NCBI GenBank assembly: GCA_026168455.1
Contig: CM047431.1
Coordinates: 53,318,029 to 53,382,028, forward strand
Length of the DNA: 64,000 nucleotides
Source of the DNA: Theocolax elegans
Taxonomy: Eukaryota; Arthropoda; Insecta; Hymenoptera; Cerocephalidae
Direction: 5' to 3'
Shown here: piece after piece, positions 11,815-24,810 of the stretch
Layout: every line of letters starts with the position of its first letter
How positions within the stretch are numbered: position 1 is the stretch's first letter
Notes under the pieces: model-generated
What the model saw: only the letters and a program-made list of their open reading frames with translations
What the model was told of the DNA's origin: nothing
Database searches by the model: none
Translations under genes and position numbers: made by a program

Positions 11815-12880
11815 GCGGTTAGTTGTAATTTTAGAGAAACTTTTTTACAATTTTTTTTAGGAGTGAAACAAGTGAATAAAAATGACTTATCAATTATTGA
11901 TGGTTAAATTTTTTATGTAAAAAGTGAGAATTAGATAACCAATTGTTTACCTGCTGGATATAGTATTTTCCAGACGAAGAGTAAACTTCGTGCATGTACG
12001 TGTCTTTATATTTTTGCCATCTTCACCATGCAGCTGTCACCGTAATTTTTAATCAAAACATTTAGATATTTTTTACAAAAATGTTCTCTTCACGTACTGA
12101 CTTTGTATTTGAATATGCTATAAAAATGTAATTTATTAAAATAAAGTTAATAATTGTATTATGTTCGGTAATAATCGAGTGGCCCCGTCTTTCCTTTAGA
12201 AACATGTCAAAACTTCCATTTGAGTCACTAATCAACAAAATAACGGAAACGTTAGCTGCTAATATGGTGGAAATTATAGGTTTACATTTTAAAGTTTAAG
12301 TGCAATAGTTTTTCGCGGGGATATCTACAACAATCTTTAAATAATTACGAAAACATGTTCTTCTCAGTCGGTACATAACGCTTGGAAAATAACGAAATAA
12401 ATTTCTTATACTGAAACAAAATAGATTTTTGATCTAAGCCTAATTCTTCGTAAATATGCCTCAAGAAGAAAATAGCTGTTTACGTTGTTATTGTTGCATA
12501 ATCAAACGGATTCTTCATAACCGAGCGGGATTTCTGTAAAAATTGAGATAGTACTACTCAAAAAGATGAACGTTCACAAATATTTGAGGCAAATGAATGT
12601 CTTCTGACTGCGTCAAGATGATTTAGTAAGGAATTTTACTGATCGTGACGTTACCTCGCGCCATCGAAAATGCACTTGTAAATACAAAAACAAAAATTGA
12701 TATAAATTTTTTATCGATTTATAAAACTCGGATAATTTGAAATTTTTATGATTTTTATTCAAGGTAGTTATAAAATGACGGTGAAAGAACCGGTCAAGTT
12801 CTTTGTTCAATTTATCACATAAAATAATATACGATAATATAAAACAGAAATCGCGATTAACCGCATTTAAGTTAATATAT
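11815..12880. other. AT-rich intergenic DNA
   Basis: No gene recognised between the MITE and the foldback nest. Open frames on the minus strand run into the first foldback element and have no family resemblance. Confidence 0.5.
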
Positions 12881-14535
12881 GGGTGGTTCTCTGTGACATC
12901 GAAGATGAAAAAAATAAATATTGCTATAACTGTGGGAATATGTTTTAGAGGTATCCAGTAGTTCTCCTGAATTTTTTCAGATTTTTTCTGGCCCATTATT
13001 TTAAGTTACAGAGAGTCAAAGTTGCCATTTTAGCACTTTTTTGCATTATATGCCCATATTCATGAATTTTTAGCTCCCAGGGGATGCATTTTTCACTAAA
13101 AACATAAGTATGACTTTTTTTGTAAAATTTTCCGAACTTTTCATTAAAAATACTTTTAAAGACATAAATGTATGCTGTCACACTCTTGTAAGACATTTAA
13201 ACCTTAAATAGTGAAAATCAGCAATTCTGCTCCGGACTTTGGTAACCTAATACTGTCTAAAAGATGTCTTTTTATAGTCAGAAACTGCCTAAAAATTTCC
13301 AGAGTGGGTCTAAATCATTAAGATCACTTATGGTCAAAATATCCGGGAAAAGTGCCCGAAATATTAATAGAAATGTATATTTGTTGCCTTATAACGATGA
13401 ATCTATTAGCATGATCATTGCAAAAAAATTTGTGCACTTACCTTGGAATGGTAGAAAAGTATCCCCACTTGTTTCAGTACCCATCTAATCCCCTGTAAGC
13501 TGCTAAAAATACAAATATTATTATAAAATTATAAAAAATTATTTTTTTAACATTTATAATGCTGAATTTTTAGTTTTACATCCCTTACAAGAATTATAAT
13601 ACTAATCTGAAGGATTACTATAAATATATAAACATCATTATTACAATAACTGAATATACGTATTTAATACAAAAGATATATAAATAAATCGGATATATAA
13701 TTATAATGAATAATATGATAACGTGACAGTGACAAGTTTGTGAAATCTAAACAATGTATTGCTGAATAATAATAATAATAATGTTGATACTTTTATAGTA
13801 ATCCTTCAGATTAGTATTATAATTCTTGTAAGGGATGTAAAACTAAAAATCCAGCATTATAAATGTTTAAAAAATAATTTTTTACATTTGTATAATAATA
13901 TTTGTATTTTTAGCAGCTTACAGGGGATTAGATGGATACTGAAACAAGTGGAGATACTTTTCTACCATTCCAAGGTAAGTGCATAAATTTTTTTGCAATG
14001 ATCGTGCAACTAGATTCATCGTTATAAGGCAACAAATATACATTTCTATTAATATTTCGGGCACTTTTTCCGGATATTTTGACCATAAGTGATCTTAATG
14101 ATTTAGACCCACTCTGGAAATTTTTAGGCAGTTTCTGACTATAAAAAGACATCTTTTAGACAGTATTAGGTTACCAAAGTCCGGAGCAGAATTGCTGATT
14201 TTCACTATTTAAGGTTTAAATGGCTTACAAGAGTGTGACAGGATACATTTATGTCTTTAAAAGTATTTTTAATGAAAAGTTCGGAAAATTTTACAAAAAA
14301 AGTCATACTTATGTTTTTAGTGAAAAATGCATCCCCTGGGAGCTAAAAATTCATGAATATGGGCATATAATGCAAAAAAGTGCTAAAATGGCAACTTTGA
14401 CTCTCTGTAACTTAAAATAATGGGCCAGAAAAAATCTGAAAAAATTCAGGAGAACTACTGGATACCTCTAAAACATATTCCCACAGTTATAGCAATATTT
14501 ATTTTTTTCATCTTCGATGTCACAGAGAACCACCC
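12881..14535. mobile_element. Foldback element family X, copy 1 (full length)
   Basis: Two long inverted arms (about 12881-13630 and 13790-14535) around a centre of about 160 bp. The ends are GGGTGGTTCTCTGTGACATC and its reverse complement, flanked by ATATAT. No complete transposase. The arms contain short open frames that recur because the copies are nearly identical. The right arm has an exon-like segment at 13924-13974 (see findings). Confidence 0.85.
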
Positions 14536-14547
14536 ATATATATATAT

Positions 14548-15541
14548 GGGGTATTCCACGTGAAGTGGTCCGATCAAAATTTTAAAATGCCCCAAATTTT
14601 GGGTACACATTGCAAATGTTTTTCAGAATACAGAAAAAAATTTTTAGGTACTGGAATTTATTAGCTCAAAAGTTATTCTAACCTCAAAAAGTGAACTTTT
14701 TCCAGTTTTTTTCAACACCAGCTGAGTTCATCGCTATTTAACTCAAAATCTATCAACTTTTACTATACAACATTATATGTAACATTCGTTGCTAATTATG
14801 TCTAGAATTTATACATCTGGGTTAGAATTTCTATTCTCAAGGTAAATGTTACATAAACTACATGTCAATATTCAACTTAAAAAAATTCTAACTTCGCCAC
14901 AATTGATTTTTTTATCCAAAAGTCCAAAAGAAAGCTTGGAGCAATACCTTTCAAATGATCTGTAGCATTTTTATGGCCTTCAATTCTGCTAAAAGTTATG
15001 ATAATTTAAAGAAAGACAAAAAATTCACGAAAATTAACATGGTATTTCCCATTTAAATTTTTAAAAAAATTTCGTCTTTCTTTAAATTATCATAACTCTT
15101 TACAGAATTGAAGGCCATAAAAATGCTACAGATCATTTGAAAGGTATTGCTCCAAGCTTTCTTTTGGACTTTGGATAAAAAAATCAATTGTGGCGCACTT
15201 ACACTATTTTTAAGTTGAATGTTGACATGTAGTTTATGTAAGATTAACCTTGAGATTAGAAATTCTAACCCAGAAGGATAAATTCTAGACATAATTAGCA
15301 ACGAATGTTACATATAATGTTGTATAGTAAAAGTTGATAGATTTGAGTTAAATAGCGATGAACCCAGCTGGTGTTGAAAAAAACTGGAAAAAGTTCACTT
15401 TTTGAGGTTAGAATAACTTTTGAACTAATAAATTCCAGTACCTAAAAATTTTTTTGTGTATTCTGAAAAATATTTGCAATGTGTACCCAAAATTTGGCGC
15501 ATTTTAAAATTTTGATCGGACCATTTCACGTGGAATACCCC
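14548..15541. mobile_element. Foldback element family Y, copy 1 (full length)
   Basis: A 994-bp inverted-arm element with ends GGGGTATTCCACGTGAAGTG and the near reverse complement CACGTGGAATACCCC. It is separated from X copy 1 only by (AT)n. The centre lies near 15050. No coding potential recognised. Confidence 0.85.
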
Positions 15542-15553
15542 ATATATATATAT

Positions 15554-16966
15554 GGGTGGTTCTCTGTGACATCGAAGATGAAAAAAATAAATATTGCTAT
15601 AACTGTGGGAATATGTTTAGAGGTATCTAGTAGTTCTCCTGAATTTTTCAGATTTTTTCTGGGCCATTATTTTAAGTTACAGAGAGTCAAAGTTGACATT
15701 TTAGCACTTTTTTGCATTATATGCCCATTTTCATGAATTTTTAGCTCCCAGGGGATGCATTTTTCACTAAAAACTTAAGTATGACTTTTTTTGTAAAATT
15801 TCCGAACTTTTCATTAAAAATACTTTTAAAGACATAAATGTATGCTGTCACACTCTTGTAAGCCTTTAAACCTTAAAGAGTGAAAATCAGCAATTCTGCT
15901 CCGGACTCTGCTAACCTAACACTGTCTAAAAGTTGGCTTTTTATAGTCAGAAACTGCCTAAAAATTTCCAGAGTGGGTCTAAAATCATTAAGATCACTTA
16001 TGGTCAAAATATCCGGGAAAAGTGCCCGAAATATTAATAGAAATGTATATTTGTTGCCTTATAACGATGAATCTATTAGCATGATCATTGCAAAAAAATT
16101 TGTGCACTTACCTTGGAGTGGTAGAAAAGTATCTTCACTTATTTCAGTATCCATCTAATCCCCTGTAAGCTGCTAAAAATATAAATATTATTATACAAAT
16201 GTAAAAAATTAATTTTTAAACATTTATAATGCTGAATTTTCAGTTTACATCCCTTACAAGAAGTATAATACTAATCTGAAGGATTACTATAAATATATAA
16301 ACATCATTATTACAATAACTGAATATACGTATTTAATACAAAAGATATATAAATAAATCGGATATATAATTATAATGAATAATATGATAACGTGACAGTG
16401 ACAAGTTTGAGAAATCTAAACAATGTATTGCTGAATAATAATAATAATAATGTTGATACTTTTATAGTAATCCTTCAGATTAGTATTAAAATTCTTGTAA
16501 GGGATGTAAAACTAAAAATCCAGCATTATAAATGATTAAATAATAATTTTTTATAATTTTATAATAATATTTGTATTTTTAGCACCTTACAGGGGATTAG
16601 ATGGATATTGAAACAAGTGGAGATACTTTTCTACCATTCCAAGGTAAGTGCATAAATTCTTTTGCAGTGATCATGCTACTAGATTCATCGTTATAAGGCA
16701 ACAAATATACATTTCTATTAATATTTCGGGCACTTTTCCCGGATATTTTGACCATAAGTGATCTTAATGATTTAGACCCACTCTGGAAATTTTTAGGCAG
16801 TTTCTGACTATAAAAAGCTAACTTTTAGACAGTGTTAGGTTAGCAGAGTCCGGAGCAGAATTACTGATTTTCACTATTTAAGGTTTAAAATGGCTTACGA
16901 GAGTGTGACAGCATACATATATGTCTTTAAAAGTATTTTTAATGAAAAGTTCGGAAAATTTTACAA
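15554..16966. mobile_element. Foldback element family X, copy 2 (right arm truncated)
   Basis: The left end matches X copy 1 with shared variant bases that group it with copies 4 and 5. The right arm stops at TTTTACA and is followed directly by ATATATAT and a family Z end, about 250 bp short of full length. Confidence 0.85.
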
Positions 16967-16975
16967 TATATATAT

Positions 16976-18682
16976 GGGCTATTTCACGTCAAGTTGGTAC
17001 GATGAAAATTTTAAATCGCTCCAAAATTTGAAAACAGGCTGGAATATCTTTCGAAGATAGAAAAAAATTTTTAGGTGTTAAAAATAATTTGCCTAAGAGT
17101 TTATTCCACCATGAAAAATGGAAATTTTCAATTTTTAGAAAAATTTCTATTTTCAAAGCCATTTATCTCAAAATCTATTGATTTTTTGAAAAAAACATGA
17201 AAAACAACTTTGTTCAAAATAATCTTTAGAACTTATCTACCTGGGTTACAATTCTTAATTTTAAACTCTCGAAGAGATAGGACACCCGGAAATATTGAAT
17301 ATCAAAAAAAGGCGACCACGCCACAATCGATTTTGATCTAACACCGCTCAAAAGATCACATTTTTCGAGAGCTTTCGAATGGAGGTGGTTAGATTATTGG
17401 CCAAGACCTTTGGTGTAAGTTATACCCCATAAACCTCATAAAATCACTCATTTTCATGTATTTTAGGGCATAACTTACACCAGCGGCCTTAGCCAATAAT
17501 CTAACCAACGCCATTCGAAAGCTCTCAAAAAATGTGATCTTTTGAACGGTGTTAGATCAAAATCGATTGTGGCGTGGTCGCCTTTTTTGATATTCAATAT
17601 TTCCAAGTGCCCTATCTCTTCGAGATTTAAAATTAAGAATTGTAACCCAGGTAGTTAAGTTCTAAGGATTATTTGAACAAAAGTTGTTTTTAATGTTTTT
17701 TCAAAAAAATCAATAGATTTTGAGATAAATGCCCTAAAATACATGAAAATGAGTGATTTTATGAGGTTTATGGGGTATAACTTACACCAAAGGTCTTGGC
17801 CAATAATCTAACCATCGCCATTCGAAAGCTCGCGAAAAATGAGATCTTTTGAACGGTGTTAGATCAAAATCGATTGTGGCGTGGTCGCCTTTTTTTGATA
17901 TTCAATATTTCCAAGTGCCCTATCTCTTCGAGATTTTAAAATTAAGAATTGTAACCCAGGTAGATAAGTTCTAAAGATTATTTTGAACAAAAGTTGTTTT
18001 TAAATGTTTTTTCAAAAATCATAGAGTTTGAGATAAATGGCTTTGAAAAATAGAAATTTTTTCTAAAAATTGGAAAAATTTCCTCAAGGTAAATGTTACA
18101 TAAACTACATGTCAATATTCAACTTAAAAAAATTCTAACTTCGCCACAATTGATTTTTTTATCCAAAAGTCCAAAAGAAAGCTTGGAGCAATACCTTTCA
18201 AATGATCTGTAGCATTTTTATGGCCTTCAATTCTGCTAAAAGTTATGATAATTTAAAGAAAGACAAAAAATTCACGAAAATTAACATGGTATTTCCCATT
18301 TAAATTTTTAAAAAAATTTCGTCTTTCTTTAAATTATCATAACTCTTTACAGAATTGAAGGCCATAAAAATGCTACAGATCATTTGAAAGGTATTGCTCC
18401 AAGCTTTCTTTTGGACTTTTGGATAAAAAATCAATTGTGGCGCACTTACACTATTTTTAAGTTGAATGTTGACATGTAGTTTATGTAAGATTAACCTTGA
18501 GATTAGAAATTCTAACCCAGAAGGATAAATTCTAGACATAATTAGCAACGAATGTTACATATAATGTTGTATAGTAAAAGTTAAAAATTTTTTCTATCTT
18601 CTGAAAGATTATATCAGCCTGTTTTCAAATTTTGGAGCGGGGAATTTAAAATTTCATCGTACCACTTGACGTGAAATAGCCC
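16976..18682. mobile_element. Foldback element family Z, copy 1, carrying an internal piece of Y
   Basis: Begins GGGCTATTTCACGTCAAGT and ends with the reverse complement (TTGACGTGAAATAGCCC). Internally it has several alternating inverted blocks. From about 18073 to 18583 the sequence is family Y interior without either Y terminus, after which Z sequence resumes (CTATCTTCTGAAAG). It is a mosaic. Confidence 0.8.
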
Positions 18683-18693
18683 ATATATAATAT

Positions 18694-20361
18694 GGGTGGT
18701 TCTCTGTGACATCGAAGATGAAAAAAATAAATATTGCTATAACTGTGGGAATATGTTTTAGAGGTATCCAGTAGTTCTCCTGAATTTTTTCAGATTTTTT
18801 CTGGCCCATTATTTTAAGTTACAGAGAGTCAAAGTTGCCATTTTAGCACTTTTTTGCATTATATGCCCATATTCATGAATTTTTAGCTCCCAGGGGATGC
18901 ATTTTTCACTAAAAACATAAGTATGACTTTTTTTGTAAAATTTTCCGAACTTTTCATTAAAAATACTTTTAAAGACATAAATGTATGCTGTCACACTCTT
19001 GTAAGCCATTTAAACCTTAAATAGTGAAAATCAGCAATTCTGCTCCGGACTCTGGCTAACCTAACTACTGTCTAAAAGATTGTCTTTTTATAGTCAGAAA
19101 CTGCCTAAAAATTTCCAGAGTGGGTCTAAATCATTAAGATCACTTATGGTCAAAATATCCGGGAAAAGTGCCCGAAATATTAATAGAAATGTATATTTGT
19201 TGCCTTATAACGATGAATCTATTAGCATGATCATTGCAAAAAAATTTGTGCACTTACCTTGGAATGGTAGAAAAGTATCTTCCACTTGTTTCAGTATCCA
19301 TCTAATCCCCTGTAAGCTGCTAAAAATATAAATATTATTATACAAATTATAAAAAATTAATTTTTTAAACATTTATAATGCTGAATTTTCAGTTTTACAT
19401 CCCTTACAAGAATTATAATACTAATCTGAAGGATTACTATAAATATATAAACATCATTATTACAATAACTGAATATACGTATTTAATACAAAAGATATAT
19501 AAATAAATCGGATATATAATTATAATGAATAATATGATAACGTGACAGTGACAAGTTTGTGAAATCTAAACAATGTATTGCTGAATAATAATAATAATAA
19601 TGTTGATACTTTTATAGTAATCCTTCAGATTAGTATTATAATTCTTGTAAGGGATGTAAAACTAAAAATCCAGCATTATAAATGATTTAAATAATAATTT
19701 TTTATAATTTGTATAATAATATTTGTATTTTTAGCAGCCTTACAGGGGATTAGATGGATACTTGAAACAAGTGGAGATACTTTTCTACCATTCCAAGGTA
19801 AGTGCATAAATTCTTTTGCAATGATCAGTGCTACTAGATTCATCGTTATAAGGCAACAAATATACATTTCTATTAATATTTCGGGCACTTTTTCCCGGAT
19901 ATTTTGACCATAAGTGATCTTAATGATTTAGACCCACTCTGGAAATTTTTAGGCAGTTTCTGACTATAAAAAGCTAATCTTTTAGACAGTATTAGGTTAC
20001 CAAAGTCCGGAGCAGAATTGCTGATTTTCACTATTTAAGGTTTAAATGGCTTACAAGAGTGTGACAGGATACATTTATGTCTTTAAAAGTATTTTTAATG
20101 AAAAGTTCGGAAAATTTTACAAAAAAAGTCATACTTATGTTTTTAGTGAAAAATGCATCCCCTGGGAGCTAAAAATTCATGAATATGGGCATATAATGCA
20201 AAAAAGTGCTAAAATGGCAACTTTGACTCTCTGTAACTTAAAATAATGGGCCAGAAAAAATCTGAAAAAATTCAGGAGAACTACTGGATACCTCTAAAAC
20301 ATATTCCCACAGTTATAGCAATATTTATTTTTTTCATCTTCGATGTCACAGAGAACCACCC
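18694..20361. mobile_element. Foldback element family X, copy 3 (full length)
   Basis: About 1,668 bp with both X ends. It shares variant bases with X copy 1, and together with the Y copy that follows it repeats the X1-Y1 arrangement, suggesting a block duplication. Confidence 0.85.
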
Positions 20362-20373
20362 ATATATATATAT

Positions 20374-21368
20374 GGGGTATTCCACGTGAAGTGGTCCGAT
20401 CAAAATTTTAAAATGCCCCAAATTTTGGGTACACATTGCAAATGTTTTTCAGAATACAGAAAAAAATTTTTAGGTACTGGAATTTATTAGCTCAAAAGTT
20501 ATTCTAACCTCAAAAAGTGAACTTTTTCCAGTTTTTTTCAACACCAGCTGAGTTCATCGCTATTTAACTCAAAATCTATCAACTTTTACTATACAACATT
20601 ATATGTAACATTCGTTGCTAATTATGTCTAGAATTTATACATCTGGGTTAGAATTTCTATTCTCAAGGTAAATGTTACATAAACTACATGTCAATATTCA
20701 ACTTAAAAAAATTCTAACTTCGCCACAATTGATTTTTTTATCCAAAAGTCCAAAAGAAAGCTTGGAGCAATACCTTTCAAATGATCTGTAGCATTTTTAT
20801 GGCCTTCAATTCTGCTAAAAGTTATGATAATTTAAAGAAAGACAAAAAATTCACGAAAATTAACATGGTATTTCCCATTTAAATTTTTAAAAAAATTTCG
20901 TCTTTCTTTAAATTATCATAACTCTTTACAGAATTGAAGGCCATAAAAATGCTACAGATCATTTGAAAGGTATTGCTCCAAGCTTTCTTTTGGACTTTTG
21001 GATAAAAAATCAATTGTGGCGCACTTACACTATTTTTAAGTTGAATGTTGACATGTAGTTTATGTAAGATTAACCTTGAGATTAGAAATTCTAACCCAGA
21101 AGGATAAATTCTAGACATAATTAGCAACGAATGTTACATATAATGTTGTATAGTAAAAGTTGATAGATTTTGAGTTAAATAGCGATGAACCCAGCTGGTG
21201 TTGAAAAAAACTGGAAAAAGTTCACTTTTTGAGGTTAGAATAACTTTTGAACTAATAAATTCCAGTACCTAAAAATTTTTTTGTGTATTCTGAAAAATAT
21301 TTGCAATGTGTACCCAAAATTTGGCGCATTTTAAAATTTTGATCGGACCATTTCACGTGGAATACCCC
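20374..21368. mobile_element. Foldback element family Y, copy 2 (full length)
   Basis: 995 bp, nearly identical to Y copy 1, with GGGGTATT..AATACCCC ends. It is joined by (AT)n to X copy 3 on the left and Z copy 2 on the right. Confidence 0.85.
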
Positions 21369-21378
21369 ATATATATAT

Positions 21379-21988
21379 GGGCTATTTCACGTCAAGTGGT
21401 ACGATGAAAATTTTAAATCGCTCCAAAATTTGAAAACAGGCTGGAAATATCTTTCAGAAGATAGAAAAAAATTTTTAGGTGTTAAAAATAATTTGCCTAA
21501 GAGTTATTCCACCATGAAAATGGAAATTTTTCAATTTTTTAGAAAAATTTCTATTTTCAAAGCCATTTATCTCAAAATCTATTGATTTTTTTGAAAAAAC
21601 ATTAAAAACAACTTTTGTTCAAAATAATCTTTAGAACTTATCTACCTGGGTTACAATTCTTAATTTTAAACTCTCGAAGAGATAGGACACCCGGAAATAT
21701 TGAATATCAAAAAAAGGCGACCACGCCACAATCGATTTTGATCTAACACCGCTCAAAAGATCACATTTTTCGAGAGCTTTCGAATGGAGGTGGTTAGATT
21801 ATTGGCCAAGACCTTTGGTGTAAGTTATACCCCATAAACCTCATAAAATCACTCATTTTCATGTATTTTAGGGCATAACTTACACCAGCGGCCTTAGCCA
21901 ATAATCTAACCAACGCCATTCGAAAGCTCTCAAAAAATGTGATCTTTTGAACGGTGTTAGATCAAAATCGATTGTGGCGTGGTCGCCT
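21379..21988. mobile_element. Foldback element family Z, copy 2 (left part only)
   Basis: Starts with the Z terminus and matches the first about 610 bp of Z copy 3, then stops abruptly at GTGGTCGCCT, where a Y terminus begins with no AT linker. The right half is missing. Confidence 0.8.
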
Positions 21989-22982
21989 GGGGTATTTCAC
22001 GTGAATGGTCCGATTCAAAACTTTTTAAAATGCCCCAAATTTTGGGTACACATTGCAAATGTTTTTCAGAATACAGAAAACAATTTTTAGGTACTGGAAT
22101 TATTAGCTCAAAAGTTATTCTAACCTCAAAAAGTGAACTTTTTCCAGTTTTTTTCAACACCAGCTGAGTTCATCGCTATTTAACTCAAATCTATCAACTT
22201 TTACTATACACATTATATGTAACATTCGTTGCTAATTATGTCTAGGAATTTATACATCTGGGTTAGAATTTCTATTCTCAAGGTAAATGTTACATAAACT
22301 ACATGTCAATATTCAACTTAAAAAATTCTAACTTCGCCACAATTGATTTTTTTATCCAAAAGTCCAAAAGAAAGCTTGGAGCAATACTTTCAAATGATCT
22401 GTAGCATTTTTATGGCCTTCAATTCTGCCTAAAAGTTATGATAATTTAAAGAAAGACAAAAAATTCACGAAAATTAACATGGTATTTCCCATTTAAATTT
22501 TTAAAAAAATTTCGTCTTTCTTTAAATTATCATAACTCTTTACAGAATTGAAGGCCATAAAAATGCTACAGATCATTTGAAAGGTATTGCTCCAAGCTTT
22601 CTTTTGGACTTTTGGATAAAAAATCAATTGTGGCGCACTTACACTATTTTTAAGTTGAATGTTGACATGTAGTTTATGTAAGATTAACCTTGAGATTAGA
22701 AATTCTAACCCAGAAGGATAAATTCTAGACATAATTAGCAACGAATGTTACATATAATGTTGTATAGTAAAAGTTGATAGATTTTGAGTTAAATAGCGAT
22801 GAACCCAGCTGGTGTTGAAAAAAACTGGAAAAAGTTCACTTTTTGAGGTTAGAATAACTTTTGAACTAATAAATTCCAGTACCTAAAAATTTTTTTGTGT
22901 ATTCTGAAAAATATTTGCAATGTGTACCCAAAATTTGGCGCATTTTAAAATTTTGATCGGACCATTTCACGTGGAATACCCC
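21989..22982. mobile_element. Foldback element family Y, copy 3
   Basis: Full-length Y with several single-base indels in the left arm. It begins directly at the broken end of Z copy 2 rather than in an AT linker. Confidence 0.8.
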
Positions 22983-22996
22983 ATATATATATATAT

Positions 22997-23433
22997 GGGT
23001 GGTTCTCTGTGACATCGAAGATGAAAAAAATAAATATTGCTATAACTGTGGGAATATGTTTTAGAGGTATCTAGTAGTTCTCCTGAATTTTTTCAGATTT
23101 TTTCTGGGCCATTATTTTAAGTTACAGAGAGTCAAAGTTGACATTTTAGCACTTTTTGCATTATATGCCCATTTTCATGAATTTTTAGCTCCCAGGGGAT
23201 GCATTTTTCACTAAAAACTTAAGTATGACTTTTTTTGTAAAATTTTCCGAACTTTTCATTAAAAATACTTTTAAAGACATAAATGTATGCTGTCACACTC
23301 TTGTAAGCCATTTAAACCTTAAAGAGTGAAAATCAGCAATTCTGCTCCGGACTCTGCTAACCTAACACTGTCTAAAAGTTGGCTTTTTATAGTCAGAAAC
23401 TGCCTAAAAATTTCCAGAGTGGGTCTAAATCAT
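22997..23433. mobile_element. Foldback element family X, copy 4 (left-arm fragment)
   Basis: The first about 437 bp of X, then a sudden switch to the right terminus of Y. Confidence 0.8.
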
Positions 23434-23535
23434 CCAGTACCTCAAAATTTTTTTGTTTATTCTTGAAACTATTTGCTGTGTACCCAAATTTGGCGCATTT
23501 TAAAAGTTTGATCGACCATTTCACGTGGATACCCC
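23434..23535. mobile_element. Foldback element family Y, right-end fragment
   Basis: About 100 bp matching the terminal part of Y (GTGTACCCAAATTTGGCGC to ATACCCC) with several deletions. It is sandwiched between X copy 4 and Z copy 3. Confidence 0.75.
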
Positions 23536-23545
23536 ATATATATAT

Positions 23546-24802
23546 GGGCTATTCACGTCAAGTGGTACGATGAAAATTTTAAATCGCTCCAAAATTTGAA
23601 AACAGGCTGGAAAGATCTTTCAGAAGATAGAAAAAAATTTTTAGGTGTTAAAAATAATTTGCCTAAGAGTTATTCCACCATGAAAAATGGAAATTTTTCA
23701 ATTTTTTAGAAAAATTTCTATTTTCAAAGCCATTTATCTCAAAATCTATTGAGTTTTTTGAAAAAACATTAAAAACAACTTTTGTTCAAAATAATCTTTA
23801 GAACTTATCTACCTGGTTACAATTCTTAATTTTAAACTCTCGAAGAGATAGGACACCCGGAAATATTGAATATCAAAAAAAGGCGACCACGCCACAATCG
23901 ATTTTGATCTAACACCGCTCAAAAGATCACATTTTTCGAGAGCTTTCGAATGGAGGTGGTTAGATTATTGGCCAAGACCTTTGGTGTAAGTTATACCCCA
24001 TAAACCTCATAAAATCACTCATTTTCATGTATTTTAGGGCATAACTTACACCAGCGGCCTTAGCCAATAATCTAACCAACGCCATTCGAAAGCTCTCAAA
24101 AAATGTGATCTTTTGAACGGTGTTAGATCAAAATCGATTGTGGCGTGGTCGCCTTTTTTTGATATTCAATATTTCCAAGTGCCCTATCTCTTCGAGATTT
24201 TAAAATTAAGAATTGTAACCCAGGTAGTTAAGTTCTAAGGATTATTTTGAACAAAAGTTGTTTTTAATGTTTTTTCAAAAAAATCAATAGATTTTGAGAT
24301 AAATGCCCTAAAATACATGAAAATGAGTGATTTTATGAGGTTTATGGGGTATAACTTACACCAAAGGTCTTGGCCAATAATCTAACCATCGCCATTCGAA
24401 AGCTCGCGAAAAATGAGATCTTTTGAACGGTGTTAGATCAAAATCGATTGTGGCGTGGTCGCCTTTTTTTGATATTCAATATTTCCAAGTGCCCTATCTC
24501 TTCGAGATTTTAAAATTAAGAATTGTAACCCAGGTAGATAAGTTCTAAAGATTATTTTGAACAAAAGTTGTTTTTAATGTTTTTTTCAAAAAAATCAATA
24601 GATTTTGAGATAAATGGCTTTGAAAATAGAAATTTTTCTAAAAAATTGAAAAATTTCCATTTTTCATGGTGGAATAACTTTTAGGCAAATTATTTTTAAC
24701 ACCTAAAAATTTTTTTCTATCTTCTGAAAGATATATCCAGCCTGTTTTCAAATTTTGGAGCGATTTAAAATTTTCATCGTACCACTTGACGTGAAATAGC
24801 CC
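23546..24802. mobile_element. Foldback element family Z, copy 3 (full length, about 1.26 kb)
   Basis: Both Z ends are present, with nested inverted blocks (for example CTTACACCA..TGGTGTAAG segments) in the interior. This is the best reference for the family, because copy 1 is mosaic and copy 2 truncated. Confidence 0.85.
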
Positions 24803-24810
24803 ATATATAT

